Of a stretch of DNA of 64,000 bases, positions 51,293 to 60,624 are shown one piece after another. Numbering within the stretch: position 1 is the first letter of the stretch; every line of letters begins with the position of its first letter. The DNA lies in IMG/VR virus record IMGVR_UViG_3300036832_000974, positions 1 to 64,000 of that record; one strand, given 5' to 3'. The translations under genes and the position numbers were made by a program. The DNA is from a virus. The notes below the pieces were generated by a model, which worked only from the letters and a program-made list of their open reading frames with translations, was not told the DNA's origin and did not search any database.

Positions 51293-52662
51293 GCGGTGTC
51301 GCCGCCGAGCACGAACACCGCATTGGTGCCAGTGGTGTTCGACATGCACATGATACTGACCATGGCGTACTGGCCTGCGGTCTTGCTCTGGCCCTGGCGG
51401 TTGCGCAAAGCCGCACCAGTCGCGGGCGCAAAGCTGATCTGCCCGGTGCCGCCCTGCCACACAATCGCGTTCCAGCCTTTAGCGATGTTGTTCGGCAGGA
51501 TCGCATTGATGGCGGAAGCATTGGTTATCGTTACTGCACGGCCGTTGTCACTTGGCGCGAAGGTGTAGTTCGTCCCGGTCTGGTCATCGAACATGGCGCC
51601 GATCTGCGACGAGGCGATCAGCGCCGAGCTGAGCGCATTGGTGATCGCAGTGTTGACCTGATCTGCAGTCTGATACGGCGCCACTGCGGTGGCGACGCTC
51701 GCCGGTGTGGCAAAGTCCGAGGCCGGATGCACCGCGGCGTCGCCGAGCCCGAGCGCAGTGCGCACGCTCGCGGCGTCGGCGCAGGCGTCGAGCGCCCGGG
51801 CAAACGCCGTGTAGGTCGCCAGCGTCATGGCACCGACGCCGGTGAAGTATGGCAGGCGATCCGTCGCGCCGCCGAGGCCGGCGAAAGTCGTCAGCAACGA
51901 GCTTATTGGCTGCTTGCCATTGAGCTGAGTATTGAACGTGGTGGTCAGCACCCGAGCTGCCAGCGCATCGCTGAGCCCGACCACGTCGGCAAGCTGCAGA
52001 ATCACAACGCCGGTCTTGCCAGCAACACTCGCCACCGGGCCCGACTGCACCGCCGCGATGAGCGACTCAAGATCGCCAATCTGTCCGGAAACGCTAGTCT
52101 CAGCGGCTACCGCGGCGTTGGCTGCTGTCTGCGCCTGCGTGAGCAGATCCGCCATCGCTGATGGCAGCGCGCTGTTGCACGACAGTGACCATTGCGTCGA
52201 CGACTGGGTCTTGGTGCAGAACACGCAATGGCCGGCAAACACACCGGTCGTGCCGGAATAGGCATTGAGCGACAGCACACCCCAGTTGGTGCTGTCGAGA
52301 ATATCGATCGCCAGTATGTAGGGTGTCGGCGTAAACAGCGACTTGCCATCCGAGGTTACCGTGAACTGGGTGTCGATCCCAACCACCAGCGACACCGGCG
52401 GCCCGGACGCCTCGGCAACAAGGAAGCCGATCTGTGCCGCCTCTTCGAGCACGGTAAGCAGCGGCCCGAGCACATCGTTGATGCGCGTCAGCCCAACTTG
52501 CACCAGTGTCGCTTCGGTCTTGTCGAAGGTGTCCTGGCGCGCAGCAACGCCGTTGATGGCGTTGACGATGTTCGCGAACCGCTTGTTAAAAAAGATGTAG
52601 TCGAGATCCTCGCCGCGCGGCGCAACCTGCAGATCCTTGAACTGGATGACCTCGCCTGACAT
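51289..52662 (-). CDS. Tail fibre protein
   Basis: 457 residues. A beta-rich N-terminal part (IQFKDLQVAPRGEDLDYIFF), a helical stretch (LLTQAQTAANAAVAAETSVS, GQIGDLESLIAAVQSG), then the fibre-type sections VASVAGKTGVVILQLADVVG, ALAARVLTTTFNTQLNGKQP, and a tip with GRAVTITNASAINAILPNNI and WNAIVWQGGTGQISFAPATG. 'VAGKTGVV.L...DV' is widespread in phage fibres. It should take part in host recognition. Confidence 0.8.
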   Translation of the reverse strand: MSGEVIQFKDLQVAPRGEDLDYIFFNKRFANIVNAINGVAARQDTFDKTEATLVQVGLTRINDVLGPLLTVLEEAAQIGFLVAEASGPPVSLVVGIDTQFTVTSDGKSLFTPTPYILAIDILDSTNWGVLSLNAYSGTTGVFAGHCVFCTKTQSSTQWSLSCNSALPSAMADLLTQAQTAANAAVAAETSVSGQIGDLESLIAAVQSGPVASVAGKTGVVILQLADVVGLSDALAARVLTTTFNTQLNGKQPISSLLTTFAGLGGATDRLPYFTGVGAMTLATYTAFARALDACADAASVRTALGLGDAAVHPASDFATPASVATAVAPYQTADQVNTAITNALSSALIASSQIGAMFDDQTGTNYTFAPSDNGRAVTITNASAINAILPNNIAKGWNAIVWQGGTGQISFAPATGAALRNRQGQSKTAGQYAMVSIMCMSNTTGTNAVFVLGGDTA

Positions 52663-52673
52663 CGATCAATGCC

Positions 52674-52853
52674 TCATGGACTGGTGTACGCCTCGTTTGC
52701 CGTGATGCAGTGACTGGCAAACGTCGAGCCGTCATCGAGCGTCGAGTTATAGATGTCTGGCGATACCCAGTAGGTCTTGCCCGGCACGAAGTCCGTTTGA
52801 GCAACGGTAAATGCCGTGTTCACCGTCACTAGGTAATAGAGTGGATCGGCCAT
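52674..52853 (-). CDS. 59-residue virion-associated protein
   Basis: Starts at ATG 52853 behind a strong AGGAGG. MADPLYYLVTVNTAFTVAQT, DFVPGKTYWVSPDIYNSTLD, DGSTFASHCITANEAYTSP. The pattern TFASHCIT..EAY is similar to small beta-rich proteins next to fibres. It lies between the 824-residue protein and the fibre; perhaps a fibre connector. Confidence 0.6.
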   Translation of the reverse strand: MADPLYYLVTVNTAFTVAQTDFVPGKTYWVSPDIYNSTLDDGSTFASHCITANEAYTSP

Positions 52854-52867
52854 TCAGCTTTCCTCCT

Positions 52868-55342
52868 TTATGGCGAAGCGTAGGCGATGCGCTGGCCGAC
52901 AACAAAATCATCGCCGGTGCCATCGGTGGTGCCATCGATCTCGATGTAAAAGCCGTCGGGGATCGATGCGGTGTTGAACGTCCACGTGCGTTCAACACTG
53001 CCGTCGTCGAGTGTCACGTCAGCAACGACGTCAGCCGACTTGTGAACCGTGGTCAGGTAGTGCAGCGACGCGGTGCAGGTGTGATGCGCGGTGACGAACT
53101 GATACAGCTTGCAAATCACCTTCACGTGGGTGATCGCGGAAGCAACCGGGATGAAGGTCGAGATGTGGTGGTAAGTGTTCGAGCGAATGCCGTGAAGAAT
53201 GACCTGCGATCGTGACTGCAATGCCACCCCTGGCATCAGATCGGTGGTCCCCATGAACACCACCTTGAACGGCATCATCGGCGGGCCGCCGGTGAAGGTC
53301 ACCGACGCGTTCGGATCAGCGTCGAACTTCTGCCAGACGCCCGCGACCTGCACCTGATAGGACAGGCTGGTCGCGGGCGGCTCGACCGCCTCGGCCAAGA
53401 TGTCGATGCCACCAATGCCGCCAGCGAGCTGCAACGGCTGCATCTGCACCTCGGCGACCACGGTGCCGCCCGCCCCTTGGTTGTTGCCCTGCCACTGTCC
53501 CCACGTCGCATAGTGCAGCATGAAGCGCAGCGATTTCGGATTGGTGGTCGACGGCCAGCGATACAGCCCGGTGTTGCCGCTGACCCAGTAGACGCCCTGA
53601 TGCACCGCGAACAAGTCCCACTGGTCGCTGATGCAGAAACGGTGATCAAACGCAGACAGGAAATGCAGCCCGTAGCGCTTGCCGCTCTCAAGAAACACCG
53701 GCGGGAACGTGATGCGGCACGGATAGACGTAAATCGGCGGACCGGTCTTGATGGTGACACGCGTGACCGTGCCAGTTCTGTTGGTTCGCGACGTCACCGA
53801 TTCCAAGTCGCCGATCAGCACCGGATTATCGAAACACGCCTGCACCCCCGGCCCGTCGAGCGCTACCTGCCGGATGGTCTGATGCAGATGGTCTGGCGTA
53901 CCGTCGTCCAGCGTCCCCGCGATCAGCACCGCCAGCGGCTGCGCTAAAGGCGACATCATGTAGATGGTAACGCCCGACAGCCAGCCGTCCTGCGCGTTGA
54001 GGAATGTCTGACAGATGTGCTGACCCGACTGGGGATAAAGATCGACAATTTTGGCCCAGTGATAGACGTCGACACGATCGAGCCAATAAAACCGCAAGCG
54101 ATCAAACTTATGCTGCGGATAATCCGGCGAGCCCTCGGGATGCTGGGCCACGTCCCGCAACGTCGTGACCGCCCATGACTCACCGGTAAAGGCGAGAATC
54201 CCAAGCGTCGGGTCGAGCTGCGCTTGATACCAGAGCACCTGCGCCAGCGGCGATGGCAAAAACGGAAAACCGAACCGGCGCCGCAACCTCGCTATGCGCA
54301 GATGGCGAATCGTGAAGCTGCCGTTGAAGATGTACTGCAGAATGCGCTCTTCAATCCACGGCAACGAGTTGAACGAGCAGTCGAGCCGCACCCGTGCGCC
54401 CGATGGCGTCGGCAGCATGAATCCGTCCAGTGAAATGGTAGCGCCAGGATCGCTCGGATTGAGCAGCTGCAGCGTTGTGGTCGACGAGGTGTTGCTGCCG
54501 GGAAACCGCAGACCCTCACGAACGCTGGCATTATAAGCGCCGTCGACGTTGCCGGTGAGGAACGACTGGCTGTTGTCGAGGAAATTATCGGTGCCATAGA
54601 ACATATACGCCGCTGGCTGGTGAATGAGATCCCAGATCTCTTTGACCAGCGTGACCAGCTTTTGATAATCGGCGAGCAGCACATAGTTACGCAGCTGATC
54701 CGCCAGCGCCGCAAGTGCGGTCGTCAGCGTTGACACCTGCCCGGCAATCTGAGCATCAAACACCTCGATCGACGACACCCGGTCGGTGAGATCACGCAGG
54801 TTGTCGATCGCGTTGACGGTGACCTGCTGCACCGAAACGATGCCAGTAGGGTCGACCAGCACGTAAGCAATCAAGAGATCGGTGGCATCGATAGCCGGAT
54901 ACTGCGGTGATGGACCTTCGACTCCCGGCACCACATCAACGTTGCAGTAGCGGGTCGTCGTCATCGCTACCGATTGCGGCTGCGATTGCCCGGTGTCAGC
55001 ATCAATGATGAAGTCACGCGGCTGAATATCCTGCGTGATAGTAGAGCCCCAGCACACCACCGCAATCTGCTTCTTCTGGGTCACCGGCAGGCTGTTGAAC
55101 AGGTCGATGGTCACAACATCGTTGCGCGCGTAAACCTGACCGGCGTTGTAAAGCCGCCCCGCAGAGACGTTAATCTGGGTCGGCGCCACCTTCGAAACAG
55201 TGAAGCCGTAATAGGACATCTGCGGTTCGATGGCGTCGTTGACCACATGATCCAGCGAACCGCCGAGATAATCCTGCATATTGTTGAAATCTGCAGCCTG
55301 CGTTTCCTGATTGTCACGGAAGATGACTGCGTTCTCGGCCAT
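52868..55342 (-). CDS. Large baseplate/fibre-attachment protein
   Basis: 824 residues. The start (VIFRDNQETQAADFNNMQDY, YYGFTVSKVAPTQINVSAGR, LYNAGQVYARNDVVTIDLFN) resembles the N-terminal domains by which fibre proteins attach to the baseplate (DUF4815-like, cautious). A helical region follows (VSTLTTALAALADQLRNYVL), then long beta-rich domains (LAVLIAGTLDDGTPDHLHQT, YGLHFLSAFDHRFCISDQWD). It is placed right after gpI, where P2 has its fibre gene. Probably a tail-tip protein carrying the receptor-binding elements. Confidence 0.65.
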   Translation of the reverse strand: MAENAVIFRDNQETQAADFNNMQDYLGGSLDHVVNDAIEPQMSYYGFTVSKVAPTQINVSAGRLYNAGQVYARNDVVTIDLFNSLPVTQKKQIAVVCWGSTITQDIQPRDFIIDADTGQSQPQSVAMTTTRYCNVDVVPGVEGPSPQYPAIDATDLLIAYVLVDPTGIVSVQQVTVNAIDNLRDLTDRVSSIEVFDAQIAGQVSTLTTALAALADQLRNYVLLADYQKLVTLVKEIWDLIHQPAAYMFYGTDNFLDNSQSFLTGNVDGAYNASVREGLRFPGSNTSSTTTLQLLNPSDPGATISLDGFMLPTPSGARVRLDCSFNSLPWIEERILQYIFNGSFTIRHLRIARLRRRFGFPFLPSPLAQVLWYQAQLDPTLGILAFTGESWAVTTLRDVAQHPEGSPDYPQHKFDRLRFYWLDRVDVYHWAKIVDLYPQSGQHICQTFLNAQDGWLSGVTIYMMSPLAQPLAVLIAGTLDDGTPDHLHQTIRQVALDGPGVQACFDNPVLIGDLESVTSRTNRTGTVTRVTIKTGPPIYVYPCRITFPPVFLESGKRYGLHFLSAFDHRFCISDQWDLFAVHQGVYWVSGNTGLYRWPSTTNPKSLRFMLHYATWGQWQGNNQGAGGTVVAEVQMQPLQLAGGIGGIDILAEAVEPPATSLSYQVQVAGVWQKFDADPNASVTFTGGPPMMPFKVVFMGTTDLMPGVALQSRSQVILHGIRSNTYHHISTFIPVASAITHVKVICKLYQFVTAHHTCTASLHYLTTVHKSADVVADVTLDDGSVERTWTFNTASIPDGFYIEIDGTTDGTGDDFVVGQRIAYASP

Positions 55343-55354
55343 CGAGATGATCTC

Positions 55355-57010
55355 CTAATCGTTGATGTACTGACCGACGGTGTAGTTGCCGTCGACCGGC
55401 AGGCTGTCGTTGGTAGAGATGACGCGCTTCACCTTGGTGTCGATGCCAACGGTATCGCGCACCGCCATCGACGCGGTGACAGCGCGGCGCAGCTTCTGAA
55501 TTGTCTTGGTGTCAGGCGCGCGCAGAAAACCGCGCAGGTAGCCGGTGGTGTTCAAAAACCATGGGCGCCATGGCCTGAACATCTGGATCTTAAGCTCGGC
55601 GCTGTAGCGCTTGATCCCGAACCGCGCCACGCCCATGAAGGTGTAGCCCTTGCGATAGTCAGGCGCGCGATTGCGATCGAGGATGTACCAGCGCTCATAG
55701 ATGAACTGCCACGCCGTTGAGGTCGGTAGAAATTTGCGGGTGAGATAATTCGGATTGCCCGGCGGTACCGGCAGCGTGTCGGGCGCGTTCGAACTGAGGA
55801 ACTGCTTGGCGGGCCGCTTCGCCGCGTACAGCTTGCGCTTCGACATCGGATGAACTTCTGAAACATATTCGGGCTGCAGATTGATCAGCTCGCCGCCCGG
55901 CACGAGGGTCTGGTAAATCGCCTTCGCCTGCGAAAGATCGAGGCGGCCATCACGCGGGATACGAACCAAGCGCGCTTCGGTGCCATCATCGGCGCCAAGG
56001 AAGATGCCGTGCTTGTTGCTCGCCAGCGGATGGTCCTTGGGCAGCGGCCACTTGCCTTCCTCGCCCATGTAGTAGTGATTGTTCAGCCGCGCGGGCAGCA
56101 TCACCTCGTCGTAAGTGGTGGCGCCGTACTTGGTGTTCAGGTCAGTGACGGTGCGAAACGTCAGCGGTGTCTCGATGCCGCGATCCCACAGTGTCGCGGT
56201 GCGGGTGAACTTGCCGCCAGCGGTCTGGCTGGTCGGATAGAACTTGCGGGTCGGCCCGGTGAAGCTGCCGTTCTTGGTGAACTTCTTGACCGTGTCTGGC
56301 GGCAGACCACTGATGAATTTAGCCGGATAGCACAGCCACGGCAGCTTCACCCGCTCAACAAACGGATAGAGCCGCAGCTGCGGAAACCGCGCCACGTACG
56401 CCGCGCGCTCGTCGTTGGAGTAGCTCTTGGTCGGAAAGAACTTCGCGGGCGGCACGATCGCCTTGACGACCTTGCCGCCGACCGCCTCGACGAACCGCTT
56501 GGTGCCGAGCAGGCTGCCGCGCTGCGATTTCAGTTCCCACTGGTTGGCGGTCCACCAGCGCCGAAACGTCTCGTCCCAGTCGTCTTCCCACAGGTTGACG
56601 CCCATCGCCCACGCCAGATAGGGCAGGTTGGCGTAGCGGATCGCGTACGGATCCCACTGGTCGCGAATGATCTCGGCATAGGTGACGGTGAGCCGGTAGG
56701 CGTCGACGTCTGCCAGTGCCTTCTCCAGGCCCGTGGCTTGGCGGTACAGCACGTCTTCGCCCGCGGTGACCAGAATGCCGGGCGTGATCGGATCGGCTTG
56801 CTGGAGCAGCGGCACGCCGAACACGGGGCGTCCTGCGGCCACCCCGAGGGCGAACAGATCGCGGGTCGGCCCGGTCGGCCTGCCGAACTCCGGCTTGTCG
56901 ACCGCAAAGCCCTGCGCCCGCAGACTAACGGTGACGCCATACGCTGGATCAGGCGAAACGAACGGCCCGCCAATGGCGGCGCCGCCACCGAGGAAATCAC
57001 GACCAAGCAT
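55355..57010 (-). CDS. Tail protein I with repeat-type N-terminal extension
   Basis: 551 residues. Residues 90-185 are gpI (LEKALADVDAYRLTVTYAEI, LPYLAWAMGVNLWEDDWDET, QRGSLLGTKRFVEAVGG), the baseplate wedge protein that links gpJ to fibres. In front, residues 20-75 carry two units of the repeat found in 24578-27478 (FAVDKPEFGRP, LGVAAGRPVFGVP). The C-terminal 360 residues have a Lys/Tyr/Phe-rich pattern (AKFFPTKSYSNDERAAYVAR, FYPTSQTAGGKF, LTRKFLPTSTAWQF) of repeated 'KFxPTS' form. The P2 order W-J-I is kept, with one fibre inserted. Confidence 0.83.
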   Translation of the reverse strand: MLGRDFLGGGAAIGGPFVSPDPAYGVTVSLRAQGFAVDKPEFGRPTGPTRDLFALGVAAGRPVFGVPLLQQADPITPGILVTAGEDVLYRQATGLEKALADVDAYRLTVTYAEIIRDQWDPYAIRYANLPYLAWAMGVNLWEDDWDETFRRWWTANQWELKSQRGSLLGTKRFVEAVGGKVVKAIVPPAKFFPTKSYSNDERAAYVARFPQLRLYPFVERVKLPWLCYPAKFISGLPPDTVKKFTKNGSFTGPTRKFYPTSQTAGGKFTRTATLWDRGIETPLTFRTVTDLNTKYGATTYDEVMLPARLNNHYYMGEEGKWPLPKDHPLASNKHGIFLGADDGTEARLVRIPRDGRLDLSQAKAIYQTLVPGGELINLQPEYVSEVHPMSKRKLYAAKRPAKQFLSSNAPDTLPVPPGNPNYLTRKFLPTSTAWQFIYERWYILDRNRAPDYRKGYTFMGVARFGIKRYSAELKIQMFRPWRPWFLNTTGYLRGFLRAPDTKTIQKLRRAVTASMAVRDTVGIDTKVKRVISTNDSLPVDGNYTVGQYIND

Positions 57011-57013
57011 GGA

Positions 57014-58336
57014 TCAGCCGATGACCCAGGCCGAAGCGGTGCGATAGACCGGCACGAAGTTGGTGCCGCCGCCGACCACCGTGGTGCCGAACGTGGTCAC
57101 CGTGGCATCGGTGACGAATGCCCGTGTGCCAGCGCTGGCCGTGGGAAGGTTCGCCACCGTCACCCCCGCCATAAGCGACGCCACGATAGCGCTCGGGGCA
57201 ATGATTCGACTACCGCTAGGGAGAGTCCCACCGGCATTATCGAGGATGGAGCCGGTGGAAACACTGTAGGCGGGGCCGTTGATGGTCCCAGTGAAGCTGC
57301 TGAAGAGCAAGAACAATGCGCCATCGGAGAGGAGTATGAAGGCAGTATTATAAGTCGGGTTGCCTACGATGGTGATGGCAGCTTGACAGTTGATCTCCCC
57401 GAATCCAGACCCAGAGGCAAATGCATACTGACCTGCCGCTCCGGGCGTCATAGTCATGTTGCCATTCAGCACAATTTGCGCTCCTACCGCCGTGGCCTGA
57501 AACCCGGTTGCGTGGTTGGCGAGCGTTCCCAGGATGACGTGGCCGCCGTACTTTCCGACGTTGACCTTGCACTCAGAAACCACAGATACATAGCCACCCC
57601 AGGCAACCGTGGGAGACACCAGCGTCACTTCAGCAATGGTGATTGGTGAGAGTATAGGTATGCCGCCAAAATAGAAGCAAAGCCCCCAGCCAAGACTGGC
57701 AGCGCCTTCGGCGTCAGCGTCGATGACCACTTTCGTTGCGTCAGCGGAATTGCCAAGGATGAAGATGTTGCCAGACCCGATCGGAGTCACCCACACGGTG
57801 CTCCATTGGTCACCTGACATGACAACCGGCCCGTAGTGCGCCGTCGCGTCCTGAAGCTGGACGGTGATGTCGAAGCCATTCAAGTCGTATGAGCACAGGG
57901 TGTTCCAGGCTTTCGCCATCGTCTTGAACGGAGCGGTACTGGTGCCAGCGTTGCTGTCGTTGCCGGTATCGGCATTGACGTAGATCGTCAGCGCTGCCTG
58001 CAGCAACGGCCGCGACGGCGCGGACGGCGGTGGTGCAAAGTCTTCCGCTAGCGCGTCGATCATCACCGTCGGCGGCGCCGAGAAGTTCACCTTGGCGTTG
58101 GCGGCCGACGACATCAGCACAGTGGTGCGAGCGAATACCGGCCCGGTGCTCGAATAGGTGCCGCGGCCGATCTCCCACTGCGAATTGTCGTTCGATCGAG
58201 CGTTGTAGCTGTACACCCCGCCGGTTACTGCGCCCGACTGCGCTGGCGTCAGTGACCCAACCTTCGCCGCCGCGATGCCGAAATCTCCGGTGCCGCCCGC
58301 AACCGCAGCGAACGCGACGTTGTTGAGAAGACTCAT
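57014..58336 (-). CDS. Tail fibre with shared N-terminal domain
   Basis: 440 residues inserted between J and I genes. Residues 1-100 (KVGSLTPAQSGAVTGGVYSY, NDNSQWEIGRGTYSSTGPVF, VMIDALAEDF) align with the anchor domain of the fibres at 31078-32439 and 32439-38300. The middle is a parallel beta-helix (STAPFKTMAKAWNTLCSYDL onward). The end PTASAGTRAFVTDATVTTFG, TTVVGGGTNFVPVYRTASAW is a fibre-tip motif common in phages of Alphaproteobacteria. Confidence 0.8.
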   Translation of the reverse strand: MSLLNNVAFAAVAGGTGDFGIAAAKVGSLTPAQSGAVTGGVYSYNARSNDNSQWEIGRGTYSSTGPVFARTTVLMSSAANAKVNFSAPPTVMIDALAEDFAPPPSAPSRPLLQAALTIYVNADTGNDSNAGTSTAPFKTMAKAWNTLCSYDLNGFDITVQLQDATAHYGPVVMSGDQWSTVWVTPIGSGNIFILGNSADATKVVIDADAEGAASLGWGLCFYFGGIPILSPITIAEVTLVSPTVAWGGYVSVVSECKVNVGKYGGHVILGTLANHATGFQATAVGAQIVLNGNMTMTPGAAGQYAFASGSGFGEINCQAAITIVGNPTYNTAFILLSDGALFLLFSSFTGTINGPAYSVSTGSILDNAGGTLPSGSRIIAPSAIVASLMAGVTVANLPTASAGTRAFVTDATVTTFGTTVVGGGTNFVPVYRTASAWVIG

Positions 58337-59346
58337 TCGCCTTGCCCCATGTAACGCAGCGTTGCGCTGACGATGTTCACGCAGCCATCGACATCAACGA
58401 TGGTGTCTGTGGTCGGTGATGTGATCTTGGTGTTGTAGACGCCCGCCTGCGCCAGCGCGCCCTGCAACGTCAGCATCGTGAGATCGGCGCCGAGCCAGCG
58501 CAGCGCCTCGATCAGATCGGCGATCGCCTGCGCCACCGTCGCCATCAGCGTGTTGCGATCGACGCCGTTGAACAGCCAGATCTGAATATCGAGCATCACC
58601 GGCGCGACCTTCGGCGGGATCACATTGATGACGTCGGTGAGTCCCTTTCGCGCCGTGTCAGGCTCGGTAATGTACTCGTACACGGCTTCAATCTGCGTTG
58701 GCGTCGGCACCGGATGGGTGCCAGGAACGAGCGTCCATACATTGCCGTCGAGCGAGACCGACCACACGTAGTCAGGATTGTCGATCGCCGACGACAGGAT
58801 CGGAATGTAAACGTTGCCGGTGTACGGCTTGGTCAGCGCCGCGGCATGCTTCAGCCCGACATCATTGGGAAACATCGGCGCCGACAGCGCCCAGAACACA
58901 TAGCTTTCGAACGTGCCCATGCCGGGCCCGCCGAGGCTGAGAATGTTCGGCGACAGCCACACCCGGCGCCGGTACATCTCGTCGCTCTCGCCGAGATTGC
59001 GCGGCATGCCGTAAGGATAGCGCGAGCCGATCGCATCGAGATCGCTACCAACCGCAAACGCCAGCGTTACCGCGCGGCACGCCTGATTGACCCGATCGCG
59101 CACCAGCAGCTCAAAGAAAGCGTTCAGCTCCTGATTGATCCGGATCGGATCGAATTCGAGCGCGCCAACATCGTACTGCGCCGCATGGGGCGGATCGTGC
59201 GCCGCCCAGATCTCGACCAGCTTGGTCATGCGCTGGTCAATCAGCGCCTCGGTGTCGATCCGCTGCAGCACCGCCATCGGCGGCAACAGCTCGGGACGAA
59301 TGACGCTGAACCTCGACGGCGTAGTGGTGACGAGGTTCGTCGGCAT
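58333..59346 (-). CDS. Baseplate assembly protein J (gpJ)
   Basis: 337 residues. EIWAAHDPPHAAQYDVGALE, NACFRAVTLAFAVGSDLDAI-like (HQACRAVTLAFAVGSDLDAI region), GMPRNLGESDEMYRRRVWLS, GPGMGTFESYVFWALSA and the end DGCVNIVSATLRYMG are typical of the P2 gpJ/Mu gp47 family. It forms the wedges of the baseplate with gpW and gpI. Its stop and the start of the fibre gene overlap. Confidence 0.92.
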   Translation of the reverse strand: MPTNLVTTTPSRFSVIRPELLPPMAVLQRIDTEALIDQRMTKLVEIWAAHDPPHAAQYDVGALEFDPIRINQELNAFFELLVRDRVNQACRAVTLAFAVGSDLDAIGSRYPYGMPRNLGESDEMYRRRVWLSPNILSLGGPGMGTFESYVFWALSAPMFPNDVGLKHAAALTKPYTGNVYIPILSSAIDNPDYVWSVSLDGNVWTLVPGTHPVPTPTQIEAVYEYITEPDTARKGLTDVINVIPPKVAPVMLDIQIWLFNGVDRNTLMATVAQAIADLIEALRWLGADLTMLTLQGALAQAGVYNTKITSPTTDTIVDVDGCVNIVSATLRYMGQGE

Positions 59347-59356
59347 CGTGCTTCCC

Positions 59357-59971
59357 TTACGTGAACGGCTGGACGTCCCACAGCTGATCGCCGCGTCCGA
59401 TCAGCCCGGATTGCTTTTGCATGTACTGGGTAAAGTCGCCGAGATGCGCGCGCGGGCGGTAGATCCCCTCGTTGCGGAAGATCGCCTGCCCGAGACGGAT
59501 CATGTCGGCGGCGCTTGCCGTGGTCAGCGGCGACCACTGCTGCAGCGCATCACCCATGTAGTAGATCTGCTTGATGCGGTAGTTCGGCTCCCACAGATCG
59601 ATCGACGACGCGATCGCCCAGTAGAACCGGGTGACGATGCGGGCGACGTAGGTCTCGCCGAGCAGCACCGGCACGAATGACCCGACCCAGCGCCGCAGCA
59701 CCCGCTCATGAAACGGGGTGGCGAAGATCACTTCCATCGATTGCTGAACGTGATCCCAGCCCTGCTTGAGCTTCCCGGTCCGACGATCCATGCCGTTGCG
59801 CGCTGGCGAGATGATGACCTTGCCGCCGAGCAGGTCCGGCCAGATCGCGTTAACCGAGCGATAAAACTGGTTGTCGACCACCGGAAAGTCGACACCCGAC
59901 CTGACCCGCAGCTGCTGCGACGCCAGCACATCGGCGGGCAGCGGATCAGGGATGACGTCGCCATTACCCAC
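59357..59971 (-). CDS. Baseplate wedge protein W (gpW/gp25)
   Basis: 204 residues from GTG 59971. GWDHVQQSMEVIFATPFHER, VLRRWVGSFVPVLLGE is the hallmark of the gp25/gpW family (wedge protein, lysozyme-like fold). In front are 80 residues with IWPDLLGGKVIISPARNGMD, longer than in P2 gpW; behind are 70 residues with helical character. Neighbours J and V match the P2 order V-W-J-I. Confidence 0.88.
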   Translation of the reverse strand: MGNGDVIPDPLPADVLASQQLRVRSGVDFPVVDNQFYRSVNAIWPDLLGGKVIISPARNGMDRRTGKLKQGWDHVQQSMEVIFATPFHERVLRRWVGSFVPVLLGETYVARIVTRFYWAIASSIDLWEPNYRIKQIYYMGDALQQWSPLTTASAADMIRLGQAIFRNEGIYRPRAHLGDFTQYMQKQSGLIGRGDQLWDVQPFT

Positions 59972-59974
59972 CGC

Positions 59975-60223
59975 TTAAGCCGCCGGCTCTTCCGGCGCTT
60001 CCGACAGCAGCGGCTTGATCGCACCAGCATCAAGATAATACTTGGCCTGCTTGTCGGTCAGATCGACCAGCTGCTGCAAACCCATCTTGCGCACCTTGGC
60101 GCCCGCGAACTCACCGCGCATGTCGGGCCGATGGTACGGATCGGTGATGACATAGGTCTTGCGCTCCGGTGGCTGAGCCCCGGCCTTCTTGGCGGCGCGT
60201 TGATGACGTGGCGATAACGGCAT
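59975..60223 (-). CDS. Small unknown protein of the baseplate cluster
   Basis: 82 residues: a basic N-terminus (MPLSPRHQRAAKKAGAQPPE), then YVITDPYHRPDMRGEFAGAK, VRKMGLQQLVDLTDKQAKYY, LDAGAIKPLL. The last pattern 'L..LT..QAKY.L..G.I.P' is similar to small phage proteins near tail genes. Function unknown. Confidence 0.65.
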   Translation of the reverse strand: MPLSPRHQRAAKKAGAQPPERKTYVITDPYHRPDMRGEFAGAKVRKMGLQQLVDLTDKQAKYYLDAGAIKPLLSEAPEEPAA

Positions 60224-60233
60224 GATTGCTCTC

Positions 60234-60416
60234 CTATGTTGGAATGATGCTTGCGATCCATTTCACGATCACGACAACGCCAATCCAGAACGGCACACAG
60301 AAACCGATGGCGATCGCATAAAACAGCGCACGCGAGCGCTTCTCGCGGCGGTAGTCATCGAGCTGATAAACCACGGCCACGGCGCGGTCAGCTTTTGGCG
60401 ATCTTGATCCAGTCAT
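60234..60416 (-). CDS. Single-pass membrane protein
   Basis: 60 residues from ATG 60416 (start uncertain, GTG 60380 possible). VYQLDDYRREKRSRALFYAI is followed by a membrane segment (AIGFCVPFWIGVVVIVKWIA). The basic stretch before the segment predicts N-in. It lies in front of the baseplate genes, in a group of small membrane proteins (61844-62444). Confidence 0.5.
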   Translation of the reverse strand: MTGSRSPKADRAVAVVYQLDDYRREKRSRALFYAIAIGFCVPFWIGVVVIVKWIASIIPT

Positions 60417-60615
60417 TGGCAAGCAGATCGCCATGACGAGGGCACCACGGGACCTTGCTGCCGTCGGAATAGTGAATGTAGATGTACTGCTCAGTCATCT
60501 TGGAGTTGGTGCCCGGCTCCAAGATTCCGATCCACACATCCTTGCCCTTGTTCTCGCGATAGCACGTGCCACCGCTCTTCATGTGTTCGAGCGCACCACC
60601 AAAGCTCATTGCCAT
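60388..60615 (-). CDS. Tad2-like (DUF2829) anti-Thoeris protein
   Basis: 75 residues. AMSFGGALEHMKSGGTCYRE, DVWIGILEPGTNSKMTEQYI, YIHYSDGSKVPWCPRHGDLL, ANDWIKI follows the family DUF2829 end to end (M.FgeAL..mk.Gk...R..W.g....wi.l........pyiym...dG..vPW.as..DlLA.DW.i). Tad2 proteins of this family bind and sequester the cyclic signal made by TIR proteins of the Thoeris defence system. It lies in the late operon between spike and baseplate genes, rather than in an early region. Start may be at either of two ATG codons (60615, 60609). Confidence 0.8.
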   Translation of the reverse strand: MAMSFGGALEHMKSGGTCYRENKGKDVWIGILEPGTNSKMTEQYIYIHYSDGSKVPWCPRHGDLLANDWIKIAKS

Positions 60616-60624
60616 CGCCAGCCC

